A DNA stretch of 64,000 bases from Phaseolus vulgaris (lineage: Eukaryota > Streptophyta > Magnoliopsida > Fabales > Fabaceae). The translations under genes and the position numbers were made by a program. The stretch spans positions 11,945,181 to 12,009,180 of the forward strand of contig NC_023753.2 in the NCBI RefSeq assembly GCF_000499845.2, in the 5' to 3' direction. The notes beneath the pieces were generated by a model, which saw only the letters and a program-made list of their open reading frames with translations, was not told where the DNA came from and made no database searches. Of the stretch, positions 23,890 to 37,356 are shown in pieces; position 1 is the stretch's first letter; every line of letters begins with the position of its first letter.

Positions 23890-24646
23890 GGGTGTGTTTG
23901 TTTCCATTGAGAATTTGAGTTATTCGTTGTTTCTTTACTCTGATTTTGAAAAACAAAGTCAAATTTATGGGGTTTTTTATTCCACAATTTAGGAAGGAGG
24001 GAGAATTTTGTGTGTTTGTTTCAAGAGTTTTGAGGGTGGGGGAATGGACGGGGGAGAGGGTGGATGATTTTTTTCATTTGTGGGGATTGATGTATGATTA
24101 TTGTATTTTGCCAAAATATCTTTGTGCATGCATATTATTACAATATATAAATTAAATATTATATAAATTTATTTATTATTTATAATTTCAAAAATATTTA
24201 ATTATTCTATTAATAACAACATATAATTATAAATAATAAAAATAATAAAATAAAAATAAATAAATTATAATATCAACAATATATATAATTATATAAAGTA
24301 ATAAATGAATATAATAATAAATATTATTTTCATAAATTTTAATGTATTTAATAAATTTATTTCAATTTAACACAAAAATATTTTCTATTATATTTTTATT
24401 AAAAAATATAAATAATTATGAATATTATATATTAAAAACATTTAATTAATTTCAATTTACACACAAAAAATCATAATTCATTATTTAAATATTTTTTAAT
24501 AACAAGGATAAATTTGTAAACTTACAATAAATCATCCTCACAAATCCATTCTATCACCCTTGAATCCAAACAATCTCACATATCATCACAGATCCTTTTT
24601 AATCCTCACAAATTCACTCTTTCCCCTCTTCAATCCAAAGACAACC
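23890..24646. mobile_element. PIF/Harbinger-like non-autonomous element
   Basis: The left end GGGTGTGTTTGTTTCCATTG and the reverse complement of the right end GGTTGTCTTTGGATTGAAG form an imperfect terminal inverted repeat. Both ends are flanked by TTA (23887-23889 and 24647-24649), the target triplet used by PIF/Harbinger elements. The interior is very AT-rich and non-coding. The TTA flank is weak evidence in AT-rich DNA, so the classification is tentative. Confidence 0.5.
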
Positions 24647-24649
24647 TTA

Positions 24650-26500
24650 ATTATGAAAGTTTTATTCTTCGTCTTTTAAAAGAAGTTGAAGCAATTGACA
24701 TTTCCCCCCTCTCAAGCACGAATTGTCTTAGAAGGTGTGTTTCTTCATAAAATAATAATTATAAAATGGACTTTCTTCTTGAATTTTCTCTAAGTGTAAT
24801 GCCATATAATGAATACGTTCATAAATTATTTGTGGTCTTTATTTCACTTGGTCGTAATACCTTAAGCTACCTAATAAGCATATACTTAAATAATTAGATA
24901 ACCAGTTCTTAGAATTTAAATTATTTCGAATACTAATGATTTATGCTGGAAACAAGCATAGGTTAGTAAAGACAAAAAACAAAATATAAATATGTAAAAA
25001 ATGAAGTCTGCAAGTGGTCAATGAAAATAATAACAAAAAATTACAGTATACAAAATAAACTGAATACAAGGAAAATCAAAACTGTGCATAATACGAATTC
25101 TTCATGTTTCGAAATTATAGTCTGTATTTTAGTAAAAAAATGAGTTGCATTACGTCATAGTTTTCGAAATGAAAGGGTGTTTCTTGCTGCGTGTTGCGTG
25201 CAAAATGGGAGAGACATTGAGTTTTGTCAACGTACGTTTAAGAGAGCATGTTTCTTGATATATAAATATTTTTTAATTGACTAAGTTAATCTCCTCCATT
25301 ATTATATTTTTTAAACAAATAACTTCATACGGATTATAAATAAATAAAATCTTATATTTATCAGAAGAAGTATAATAATTTAGTAAAGAACAATACTAAA
25401 TAGTACTCTTTTTTTTTTTTTTTTTTTCATTTTCTCCGTTTTATAACAATCTTCTTATGATCTTATACAGTATTAATTATTAAGTGTCTTGATTTTTTCA
25501 ATTTACTAGTAATTATTTTCAAATATTTTGAGAAAAATGAATGAAATATATATAATTTTTTTGGTAGGAAATAAAATATACAAATTAATAATATAAATGC
25601 CAAACATAAAATAAAGTAAATATTTAGTCGTTAAGGAACAAGAAACATGTTATCTTTTATATAAAATTAAATTTTGTATAAAGTTGAAAATAGTCAAAGG
25701 AATATGTTTAAAAATATATATACTTTTTTTATTTAATCTGGATCACATCAATTCTTTTTTCTTTTAATTTTAGTTCGACTTAATTTAATTAGAGAAGTTT
25801 TCAAAATTCAATATGATTTCATTTTAAATTCCAATGATAAAATAGTTATCAATTCTTGATGAAAACATTTTGAGTCCATAAAATATATTTTGTTTGATTA
25901 CATTTTTAAACTTGAATCATGCATGAGTTAGAACAATAGTTACTTAAAAGTATATTTAATTAACTCTTAAAAGTATATTTAATTAACTCTATTTTCCATA
26001 AATATATAAAAATTATGGGTCACATAATACATTTATGAGAATTAAAGTTATGAATATGAGTCACACCATAAATTTACTTTAAATTATGGTGGATCAATCT
26101 TTTAAATTTTCCAAACTTGTATTTATTTTAATAAAACAGTTTTTCAATTTTGATTTATTTAACTTTTAATTTTAGTTAGCTGGGTCTCTCCATTGGAATG
26201 ACCACGACAAAGACTTTTGAAATCAACTGAATGTGTGTTTGTTAGATGCCACCCAACCACCAAGTTTCTTCTTTGTGGAATTCGTGTTCATCATCTCTTT
26301 CAATCTATACGATAAGCTTTGTAATTTATATGTTTTATTTCAACAATATTTCGTAAAATTTCAAACACTACTTTTGAAATTACAAAGATGTCGCGATACT
26401 ACTTTATGACTTTAAATTATTTTCAGAAAAAGTTAATGTGTCAGTCTGTATAATTTTAGATTATTAAAAATGGATTTGATTTTTTATATTTTGTTGTTCA
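24650..26500. other. AT-rich intergenic DNA upstream of the transporter gene
   Basis: It contains poly-T (25410-25428) and many AT runs. A direct duplication of TTAAAAGTATATTTAATTAA occurs near 25945-25986. No gene was recognised. The final part presumably carries the transporter promoter, but no convincing TATA box position can be chosen. Confidence 0.5.
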
Positions 26501-26656
26501 AAGTCTTGAAAATTATAGAAATAGATACAAATGATTTGAGAATATATAGTTGGGATAACGAATGCCAGTTCTCAGTTTTTGACACAACCATCCACTTGGT
26601 TGCATGCGGTGTCCCAGAAGAGGGTACAACGTTTGATGTTGCAGAGGTGCACAAAC

Positions 26657-29600
26657 ATGGCATGGTTGAGAGGCTTCAGAGAACTGAGGCCTATGCTTCA
26701 CTTGCTGCTGCCACTTACCATCCATTGGATTGCTGAGGAGATGACAGTTTCTGTTCTTGTTGATGTCACAACCTCTGCTTTGTGCCCTGGAGACTCAACT
26801 TGCTCCAAAGCTATTTATATCAACGGGCTTCAACAAACGGTACCAATATCATCTTCATCATGCATCATGCATCATCCCTTGCTCTTTCTGCTTTTTCTTC
26901 TGTGTTCTTTTGGGTTGGTGGGGAATTGAACGGATGGGAGTTCCGAGGCCTTGGAATCATGCAATTGAAGAAAATTGGTATGCCATTAAAGTTTGCAAGG
27001 TTATCTTGCTGAAATGTTAGTGAGTGGCAATTTGTCTGATGAAGCATTACATAGTTTTATCCCAAGTTTGTGAGAAATGTATGCTGAAATTGTCACCAAT
27101 CATGAGGTCTCATCACAACCCTATATTTATTGCCATCTTTCTTTGTTGAGCAGAACTGTGACATCTGCTTCACATTTTGACTGTGGCAGATTCGCCTACT
27201 TCCTCTATCTATACTCTTGTTTTACCAATAATTTGGTCCGTTTCATTTGACAGATTCTTTATTTTCCCTATACATCGTGCCCTTCTTGACACATTTGCTG
27301 TGTGTGTGAGGGGGAAATATAATGGGGAGGTATAATTTCATTTTTAATGGAGTTTTAGATTTAATGATGTAGTTTTTTCTGCAGATTGTTGGAGTTTTCA
27401 AGATGGTGGTACTTCCACTTTTGGGTCAGCTTTCAGATGAGCATGGTCGCAAACCCTTGCTCCTTTTTACCATCTCCACGTCTATATTTCCCTTTGGTAT
27501 GTTCTTTGGCATCCAATGCATTAAGACTTTGAAAATTTACCGCCTCATTATAAAATAATCGGCAAAACCTTTTAGTTTCCTTGTTAAAGAAGTCCTTTAT
27601 TATGCTCTGCTTTCAATCTCCTTTTGTAGTGTGTTCATAAAATTGATACCAAATTGAACTGACGGGGCTTATTAGAGATTACGTTATATGCTTTGCTTAT
27701 GTTTAGTCTGTCGAAGTATTGAAAATTATTTGTTATTTTGTATGGTTCTAGAACTTCGTGTATTCTATATTGTCAACTTAATGTTGATTTGTCCACAAAT
27801 GATCTAATTACAATTTCACCAGTTCATATTCAAAAGACGTACATAAAAATATGTGAACTCAACATTTTGCTCAATCTAACATGTTCGTGATGTCAAGTTG
27901 TCCATAACAACATTGTTTACTTCAAACTAGAATTTCAGTAATTGACAGAAAAATTAAATTGAGAGGAAAGTGAATGTTATAAAGGGTGGAGGCCGTAGCA
28001 CATGAGTTGGTGGATAGAGATGAGGCTTTGAGACAATTGAAGCATCATTTGTTGCTTGCTCAACAGCAGATGAAAAAGTATGCTGATAATAAAAAGGTCT
28101 CTTACATTTGAAGTTAGAGAGTGGGTGTTCATTAAATTAAGGCCTAATCGACAACAAACAGTAGCCCAAATAATTATCAAAAGTTGGCCCCAAGGTTCTT
28201 TGGCCCGTTCCCCATAATTGGCAAGGTTGGAGTTGTGTCTTACAAGCTACAGTTACCTGATGCAACCAAAATTCATCCTGTGTTTCATATTTCCCAAATA
28301 AAGAAAGTTGTGAGAGATTATGATGTAGAATCATCCTTACCATTCGAGTTGGAAGATGAGTTAGACGAGATTGAAGAGCCTGAGGCGATTTTAGCTGCCA
28401 GAGTTAGTCACCAGGGCAGGAGCTTAGAGGATACAACTTGGAAAGATGAAGCTCTATTGCCTGATATTAGCCTTAAGGACAAGGTTGTTGTGTCGGGAGG
28501 CAATGACAGGACTTCTAGGCATCAACAAGATGCTTATGGGTCTAATATACTTGAGAAAACTGAAAGACTCATAATATGACAGATCTACATTTGGATAAAG
28601 AGAGTGGGGCCCAGTAGTGGAGACAATGAGAGTTGGTTAGTGAAGGGGTGAGGTGGCATTAGGGACGTGTAGTGAGGAGTCAGTATTTTGGGGAGAGAGG
28701 AGAGTATGGAGAATCAGGTTGGATTATTGTTAAAAATTTGTTAGGAGATTATTCTTATCTCTGGAAGGAATCTTAGATTCTATTTCTTTTCCTTACTTGC
28801 AGAGCCACTAAGCTCACTGAGTTTTCGAATTACTAATTGTTGGAGAACTAGATATTAGAGCCTTTCATTGCATATAAATGGGTGCAAACCTCAACCCTAT
28901 GAGCCGGTTTTATGGGGTTGAGTTAGGCTTAAAGTCCACTTCGTAATATGGTATCAGAGCCATTTTTGAGCCTATCCTAGCGAGTATTTGTTGGGTCCCA
29001 CGCATGAGCTACTGTCACTCTCGGCGTGAGGGGTGTGTTGGAGAGATTAGAGCCTTTCATTGTATATAAATGGGTGCAAACCTCAACCCTATGAGCCGGT
29101 TTTATGGGATTGAGCTGGAAGGTGAAAGATATTAATTAAATGAATATATGTTCTCAACAAGTTGTTTCAAACTTCGGACACATAATTACATCTTGAATAA
29201 GAAAAGGAATGTCATTAAACACCAATCTTACATTACCTAAGAGACCTCTTCAGAAAATGCATATAAACTTGTGATGATTTCTCTACTTCCATGTCAGTTT
29301 GTTTGTTTATGGATTTTTAATTACTGTCTTCACTGTATATGCTTAATGCAGCTTTACTTGTCTGGCGTCAGTCCGAGGAATTTGTCTATGCCTACTATGT
29401 GCTTCGCACAATTTCAAACATAATCAGTCAAGGCAGTATTTTTTGCATTTCTGTTGCATATGTGGTGAGATTTTTTCTTAACTAATTATAAACATAATAC
29501 TGTAAACGAATTTTATTTGCACCCTGTATACTTTCTCTGTCAGGCAGATGTTGTTAACGAAAGCAAAAGGGCAGCAGTATTTAGTTGGATTAGTGGTCTC

Positions 29601-30000
29601 CTTTCTGCTTCACATGTTCTAGGGGATTTACTGGCTCGGTTTCTTCCTGAAAAGTACATTTTTGCTGTATGTCTGTGTTGTCAATGTTCAGATCATTCAC
29701 AAATTTTCCATACTTGTCCTTTTGGAATGAATCTGATTTACAGTTCAACGTTTCAGGTTTCAATAGTACTGTTGATCGTTTGTCCGGTTTATATGAAATT
29801 CTTCCTTGTTGAATCCATGATACTGGCTCCGAAAAATGATCGAGAGTCAGGTTGCTGGGCTAAAATTGTTAATGTTCCCCAACAAAGATTCAAATCTATG
29901 AGAAGAGCTGCGGAGATAGTAATTTTCAGGTTACCTTTCTTTTTGGATGATAAGCATTATTTCTTTATTGTTACATTTAATTATGTATAGTTTTCTTTTG

Positions 30001-30049
<49 letters not shown>

Positions 30050-32651
30050 CATGAATAGTAAATACTGTGGTGTATTTCAATTTTCAGTCCCACTTTAAGG
30101 GGCATGGCTCTTGTCTCCTTCTTTTATGAGTTGGGAATGTCAGGCATAAGCAGTGTTTTGCTGGTATGTTTCAATCCCCAATGTATTGCCAAGCTATTTT
30201 ATTTATTATTTTGAAGTCCTTATGCTGAGTCCTGGTCATCTTGACACTGTTAGAGATTTCCAAGCCATGATGAACCTTCTTCTCTTAGGTTAACTATTTT
30301 TGGGTAGTAGGTTTTTTTACTCAAGAAAACAAAAAATAGGGTATTTTTTACCAAGTTGTTAAGAGAGTGATTAATGACAATTCTATACTTTCAACTTAAA
30401 CTATAGTTTGAGAGCAAGGTTTAATGTGTCAGTGATTTATGCACATTTCAAGACCAAAAAGATTTTAAGCAAGGGAGTTTGTTCCAGATTTTCCTAATAA
30501 CCTAAGATTTTGGGATATTGAAAATTCCTTGACAGATAGTGTCTCAAGTACACTTTGCTTACCTTGCATGTGTCAAACTAACATAATTTTACCTTCAGCT
30601 TTGTCATTGAGACCGTGTCAATTATTTTCTACTAATAACTGCGTTGTTTTGCTTCTTATGTATATTTCTATTGATCAATCAATTACCTTTCTTTTTGGAG
30701 TGTCACCATGGTCTACTTGTTTGCAGGAAACTACAAAGGGTAGCAGATCACATATTGAACAATATATATTGATTAAAATGATGCATTCTATTATTTCAAT
30801 TCTTAACTTTAGTGCTTGTATATAATTAACAAATTTCTTTTTTCTGACTCAATAGTTTGACAGTCTCACAATTCCTGTGCAGTACTATTTGAAAGCTGTT
30901 TTTGGTTTTAACAAAAATCAGTTCTCAGAACTTCTTATGATGGTGGGAATCGGTTCAATCTTCTCTCAGGTATAATATTTCCCAAATGTTTTTCTTCTTT
31001 TAATTCCCCCGTACTAAAATTGTACTTTTATCTGTTCAATGATATTCTGCTTGTCTAAAATTGTTTAAGTCAGTGATATTCAATCAGCCTTCTATGAGTG
31101 TTTTATAAGCTGATTATGCAAGAGTGCTGATTTTTTTAAGAGCTTACCCTCAGTTGGCTTCCAGATGTTGTTGCTTCCAATACTCAATCCATTGGTTGGA
31201 GAAAAAGTTATACTCTGCTCTGCCTTGCTTGCATCAATAGCATATGTAATTTATCTCGTGTTCCTTTGCTTTTCCCTTGCTTCCTGAAAGCAAACTTGCA
31301 GATACCATTGTGCTATTCATATTTTATTTCTGTGTAGGCTTGGCTCTATGGATTAGCATGGGCACCTTGGGTACGTAAAATTGGCATCTTTCTATGTGTT
31401 GTCTTAGCTTCACTGTTTATTTCATCACTCTTGCACTTCAACTTTATCACCTTATCTACAGTAAGCTTCTTAAATAACTTGGATAAAAAAAGTTATAACT
31501 GGGGTCTAGCTTGTGTCCGGTATTTGTTGCAGTATCATACAAATTCACACCACATACATGTCTGGCTAAAACTCTTACTATTTGCAGTTCCTTATTGTCT
31601 GTAATACTAAGAAATTAATGCATCAATGCAGGTACCATACTTAAGCGCCTCTTTTGGTATCATCTATGTCCTTGTGAAACCTGCTGTGAGTGGTTGATCT
31701 AGTTTCCTCATGTTTGACAAAATTATTCTCATTTTTATTTTACAATCAACTCTATGATCCTGGAATGGCAAATAATTTCTTGTTGTGCAGACTTATGCTA
31801 TTATTTCAAATGCTACAAGCTCAACCAATCAGGTTTGCTCTCCCTTTCATGCATCCAACTAGTATTGAAATATTCATGAAAGCACAGCCATGCTGGAAAT
31901 CAATCAACTAAAGCAAAATCTTCCCACTGATGTGTCATCTCCTGCTAAATTCTCTGTGAACGTAATTAGATCTAAAATTAGAAAAACAGTCATAAACTTG
32001 TTTTAGCGAACAATGGAAATAATCCCATTTTCACTTAGACATTGTAGCATCTACTAATCCTTTTTTGCCAACTGTGATAGATGAACTTTTCAAGCTAGAG
32101 GCAACACTGGTGGAGAGCAATAGTATTCCCATCATATAAAATGTTTATAAAAATATGTTCTTTGAAGATATGATTTTTAACACATTTTATATGATCTTCC
32201 TTCTCAGATTTTATGCTCTGACTTCACTGCAGGGAAAAGCACAAACTTTTATTGCTGGGGCGCAATCTATATCTGATTTGTTATCACCTATTGCAATGAG
32301 TCCATTGACTTGTGAGTTGAATACTGTCTTTGGTAGATGCTTATTAGGCCATTTGACTACTCTCAATGCTCACAACATACATAAATATTGTTTCAGCATG
32401 GTTTTTATCTAGCAATGCTCCCTTTGAATGTAAAGGTTTTAGTATTGTATGTGCTTCCATATGCATGGTAAGCTCTCTAAATTCTGTCTTCTCTTCTCTT
32501 GAATTGTACTCTCTTTTCTCTTACTAACTTTGAAATCTTTCAATTTTTGCAGATAATCTCTCTTTGTCTTGCTTGCATCCTGAAGCCAGATAGTAATTGG
32601 AGTAATGACATAGAGGGGAGCACAGAAACCCCTCTTCTGAATGACAACTAA
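26657..32651 (+). CDS. Major facilitator superfamily transporter, MEE15/HIAT1-like
   Basis: A 14-exon gene encoding 441 aa. Exons: 26657-26839, 27385-27496, 29352-29464, 29544-29666, 29757-29929, 30088-30163, 30883-30969, 31165-31245, 31338-31370, 31632-31685, 31791-31832, 32233-32311, 32397-32467 and 32553-32651. Phases fit at every junction and all introns are GT-AG. The protein starts [22 protein letters not shown] motif A ([13 protein letters not shown]) lies at residues 75-87, between the second and third membrane segments. About 12 hydrophobic segments follow (for example [29 protein letters not shown]). The sequence order matches Arabidopsis MEE15 (At2g16970) and its neighbours, a TetA/HIAT1-type branch whose substrate is unknown. 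An ATG further upstream in the same frame would add an N-terminus that lacks family similarity. Intron 2 has grown to 1.86 kb by insertion of a gypsy relic and a TRIM fragment. Intron 5 holds an (AT)n run. Confidence 0.94.
27985..28579 (+). pseudogene. Ty3/gypsy integrase C-terminal relic inside a transporter intron
   Basis: The reading is [19 protein letters not shown], then [25 protein letters not shown], then a frameshift near 28180, then [20 protein letters not shown] and [14 protein letters not shown]. It ends with an acidic linker and a degraded chromodomain-like tail. This is the region between the integrase core and the 3' LTR in plant gypsy elements (GPF-x-I/V-G-VAYxLxLP, HPVFHVSxLK). 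It is in the same orientation as the host gene and is spliced out with intron 2. The stretch 28580-28835 is probably the rest of the element. Confidence 0.85.
28839..29117 (+). mobile_element. TRIM retrotransposon, 3'-truncated
   Basis: The 5' LTR at 28839-28948 begins TGTTGGAGAACTAGAT and ends CACTTCGTAATA. It is followed by the primer-binding site TGGTATCAGAGCC (28949-28961). The second LTR begins at 29036 and breaks off at about 29117 (TTGAGCTGG). The interior is shorter than in the 20368 copy. It is the same family as the elements at 20368 and 40932, and lies in intron 2 of the transporter in the sense orientation. Confidence 0.85.
30006..30048. repeat. (TA)n microsatellite in transporter intron 5
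   Basis: About 21 uninterrupted TA dinucleotides between exons 5 and 6 of the transporter. A likely polymorphic marker. Confidence 0.95.
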
Positions 32652-33429
32652 GTGATTTATCAATTGACACATGCTTTGGCCAGTCTTGTATCCAAGGCAT
32701 CCTTGCCTCAATAATTTCTGTTCCAAATAGCTATAATTTTTCTTTATTTTTTCCTTTTAAGCTATGTTGATCTTTAACAACTCATATCATCATTGAAACT
32801 GTCATTTTTCCCATAATATAACTATATACAGTGGAACGAGTTTGTGAGATTTGAATGGTACTACATTTACAAAAAAAAATGGATCAACATTTATTTATGA
32901 TGAAAAAACAATTCTGGAATATTTTGTGCTTTTCCAATTATAATAATATAATATTCTACTTGTGTAAAAAATTTAATATGCTACTTAACAAAGTAGATTT
33001 AAGTAGGATCTGAACTTTTCTTTATAGTTATAAGCAAAAACTATACTTTTACTTTCTATATTTATATTTCTATTTTTCAAAAATACTATTATTTAAACTT
33101 AATTAAATCCAATTGGATTTGAATACACCATTTTTGGCTAAATCTGAATTTTGATACATTTTTTCAAATAAAAATTGTATTTTTCTTAGATAAATTAGAT
33201 TTTATGAATATTGTAATTTTATCCAATTGCTATTTGACCTTGATTTTTAAATTTTGACATAATATTTCAATGGTGATGATGGGTATTATCTCATGCAGTT
33301 TACTTTCATATTTATCTTTTACTTCAAATTTCCATATTCTAATGCACTGTTGTTAAATGTTTTTGCATTATTAATTAAAAATAATCTTATGCTTGAGTTT
33401 TAATTTTATACATTGTTAAATAGTTAAAA

Positions 33430-33480
<51 letters not shown>

Positions 33481-34875
33481 TCAACTTAATTATACTTAGT
33501 TATACGTATTATTATTATTTCAAATATTTTATAAATTTAATTTAAATTTAAAATACTTGTGCAATACATATAATATTACTAGTATATTAATTGCATATTT
33601 AGAATTTTTTTTATATAGAAATTTATACTTACCGTCTTAAAATCTTCTTAAATAAAAGTAATATATTACAAAATAAATTATGTTGAGAAGAAAATACTTA
33701 CATTGTGTGTTTGGGGTCCCGACTTTATTAATAATTGTTTCCTACTATAATAATCTTTATCAATATAATATCATGACTGAAAAAATAACACTTATATTTT
33801 TCTAATTTTTAAATAAAAACAATTTTTTTTTGTTTTTAATAAAGTAATTGTCACATTCCTTATTTTATCTAATAATAACACGAACACCATTTATTTATTA
33901 TCATCTTTGAATTTTTATGTGTCAAATTTTATAAACTTTTATGAAATATTGCTTTCAAATTTTAAGTCAACGTTCATTATTATTATTTTTTTACCTGTAG
34001 ATTTTGTGTGCATCTAACTTTTAATTAATTTACACACTTATTATAAAAAACAATTGAACTAACATAATTTAAGGTAAAACTGAAAAAAAATATATCATAG
34101 TTTTTCTATTAAAAAATATTATATTTATTGATCTTAGTAATAAGCTCTAAATAATATTTAAAAGATCGTTCTATCATCTTAGAGAAACAATGTTATTGTA
34201 AATAGAAAAAATGAAAGTTGTTTATATTGTTTCAAACGATGAGTCTTCTTAGTTATGACTTTAGTTTTGAATTATCTAATTTTAAAATAATTATTTAAAG
34301 AATAAATAAAAAAAATATTTTTAAATTTTCATAAATTTAACAAAATGAAAACTAAGATTACATGATTAAAAATTAAAAATTGTATATAATACAATGATGA
34401 ATTAAAAATTAAAAATGTTACTCACTTATAAATTAAGTTTTTCAGGTTTTAAGATTATTTTCTATTATCAATTCAAAATTTCACATAATATATAATTAAA
34501 GAATTAAAATTTTAATTTAATATTATCTTAATAATGAGATAATTTATTTTTAGGTGATTTGATGATTCAAAGGGTGGTAGAGTTGACCCATGTGTTTAAA
34601 TTTGTGTGAACAGTTTTGAGTGTTTAAAAAAATGAGGGTTATTTAATAAAAACTTCAAGGAGGTTTTTATTTTATTTTATTTTTAAATTATGTAAAAAAT
34701 AATTATTCTTAAAGCAAATATATATTATGTTTCTATATACATTTCTCCTATTTCATGGGATTAACAATGTGAACTATTCAGTAGTAACAATAACTTGGGA
34801 AGATAAGCAACTGTTCCCAGTTGTTTCAATTTCACATGAACCAAAACCGTAGGAATATAGGATTGTGACACAAAC
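32652..34875. other. Intergenic DNA between the transporter and ORRM1
   Basis: The first 200 bases are likely transporter 3' UTR. The rest is AT-rich with homopolymer tracts and an (ATT)n microsatellite. No ORF with recognisable content. The last few hundred bases should contain the ORRM1 promoter, but no motif stands out. Confidence 0.5.
33431..33481. repeat. (TTA)n then (TA)n compound microsatellite
   Basis: About 13 TTA units run without interruption and pass into a short TA run. Confidence 0.95.
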
Positions 34876-37356
34876 ATGGAACTTCTCTCTGTGTCTGTCA
34901 CACTCTGCAAATGCCAAACATTTTCCTTTCAGAAACCAAAGACAACCCAAATTCATGAACTTCCAGTAAACTTAAGATTACCCTGCAAAATAAACCATTC
35001 CAATCTTTCTTCTTATTCGTGTAATTGGTCTATTACTAGGGTAGCAGCAACAACATACCCTTCCTTCAATTCTACCTCCACACAGAACCGCCATTGGATG
35101 GTGGTCATGGACACACCTCCTCAAGGGCTCAATTCAAAGCCAGAAGTCATTGATTATTATGCCAACGTACTACAAACAGTTATCGGCAGGTACTTGTTTA
35201 ATGGCTTCTGCCCTTTCTCGGACTTTCTTGTTTAGCTGAAAACTGCTTTTGAATTTGGTTTCAACAGTGAGAAAGATGCTCAGATGTGTATATATGATGC
35301 TTCATGGGACACCCACTTCGGTTTTTGTTGTGACATTGATGAAGAAATATCCTCCCAGCTGGCCAGTGAGTTTTTCTTCTTCTTTGATTAACCAATTCAT
35401 TGGTGATGGGATAGTCTTGGGAGCAAGGATAATATATATTCACAATTTCAGATAGGTGTTTGGAGTTTTAGTCATGTGGAAATGATGTCGCATTTATGGT
35501 ATTTTTAAAATGAATTTGATTCTGATGCATGTATCTTGGTAGGTTTGCCTGGGGTGTTGTTGATTAGGCCTGACCCGGATTTCAACTCTTTGAAAAAGGA
35601 CTATAGTTTATCTAGGGACCAGGCAGTTCACCCTTCAGGATTACAAACTGTTACCAATATGTTGTTCCCTGCTGGAAATCCTAAGCATTGGCTTGTTAAA
35701 ATGGATAAACCTGGGGTTGAGGTTGTTACCAAAGCTCAAATTGTCGATTACTATGCTCAAATTTTGACCAAGGTCATGGGAAAGTAAGGGCAGTAAATTC
35801 TAATTCTAATTCTTTTGCTATTGTTATTGGATTTCCCCTTTCCCTAAAAGTAATGACAATAATGTCTGCAGTGAGAAGGATGCACAAATGTGTATATATC
35901 ATGTCTCCTGGAAGACCAACTTCGGTTTTTGCTGTGAACTTGACGAGGATTGTGCTCAAGAGCTAGCTGGTTAGCCTTGTAGAACCTTAACCCAAGTGTC
36001 AAAGTTTAAAATACCTCATTAAATCAGTTGCTTGTTGCAGTGCAGGTGTGCCAGGTGTCTTATCAGTTCAGCCAGATAACAGTTTTGAGTCTGAAAATAA
36101 GGATTATGCAGGTTAGCTGTTTTGTAGATTCCCCCATATTTTTTTTTGCCTTGGGAACATCTTGTTAATATTACAGTCTTGCTTCAACAGAACTCCTTAG
36201 AGTTATGCGAGTGTGATTAGTGTCAAGCTGGTTTCATGCATGTTTAGTAAAACTAAGTTAAACCTTGGAGTAAGGATAAGATTCTTGCCTAATAGATGAG
36301 AATCTGGTTTCCTTTCCCCTGATGTTTAATTATGCCCATTCATGGTTGCCTACACTTCAGTATTAATCAGTGTCCATCGTCTCTCTGATTTTCTACTAAC
36401 TATACATATTCAGGTAGTAACTTAGAAAATAGTTGGAATGTTTCCAACTCTTCTGAAGCAAGTCATGAAGAGCCCTTGAAAACAAAGAAACTTTTTGTGA
36501 CAGGTATGGCCACAACATTTATTCTAGGTATAAGCCTGTGTTATCCTCTCGCATCTGGCTGTTCATATGATGGCTATTCAACTAAGAATTATATTTGAAT
36601 TACTGTCAGGAACAAGTAATTTGGCACGTACCTTTACAAAAACTCAGCATGGTACAAAAAAATATTAAAAAAATCAATTTTTTAAAAGCACTTCTATAAT
36701 AAATAAATATTTTTTAAAAATTATCAGCTGTGAGATGATTCCATGTTTAGTTTAATTGGCCAACCTATTCTTTAATTTGAGCAATTATTTCATGGGAATG
36801 TCATTTTTGGTTCTTGCAAGAGATGATACTACTTGGAATTATTTGTCTCTTCAACAGGGCTATCGTTTTATACATCTGAGAAAACCTTGCGTGCAGCATT
36901 TGAAGGCTTTGGTGAGCTGGTTGAAGGTAACTCATTTTCATTGCTCATCAATCTTTAGTGTCTCATGACAGAAACAAATTCATCCCAGCTTTTACTTTTA
37001 AATGGTAATGCTTGACAGTTAAAGTTATTATGGACAAGATTTCAAAAAGGTCCAAGGGTTATGCATTTGTTGAATACACAACAGAGGAAGCTGCAAGTGC
37101 AGCGCTCAAAGAGATGAATGGCAAGGTAGATTCATCTTTCTCACTTTCTTGAAAAGTTTTGTTTTGCTTTGAATCAGTTCCGCCTCATTACTGTCAAGAA
37201 ATAAGAATGAGTTAATAATTCCGAAATGAAAGAGGCTTGGCGGTTTTAGAAATTTTAATCTACGTGCAGATTATTAATGGCTGGATGATAGTGGTAGATG
37301 TTGCCAAGCCTAACCCGCCAAGATACAACAGGAATCGTGCTGGATCGTCAAGTTGA
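34876..37356 (+). CDS. ORRM1: Organelle RRM-containing protein 1, plastid RNA-editing factor
   Basis: Nine exons encode 389 aa: 34876-35189, 35268-35365, 35543-35783, 35872-35969, 36046-36111, 36414-36503, 36858-36926, 37019-37125 and 37270-37356. Phases fit at each junction. The first 50-60 residues are Ser/Thr/Cys-rich and basic, like a plastid transit peptide. Two RIP/MORF-like boxes follow at about residues 72-150 (HWMVVMD, EKDAQMCIYDASWDTHFGF) and 185-265 (HWLVKMD, EKDAQMCIYHVSWKTNFGF). A C-terminal RRM spans about 297-375, with RNP2 LFVTGL and RNP1 KGYAFVEY (338-345). This RIP-RIP-RRM layout is specific to ORRM1, which binds editing sites and partner PPR proteins for C-to-U editing in chloroplasts. 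Arabidopsis ORRM1 is of similar length. The acceptor of exon 5 is a tandem site (TTGCAGTGCAG); the downstream AG keeps the frame. Confidence 0.95.
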
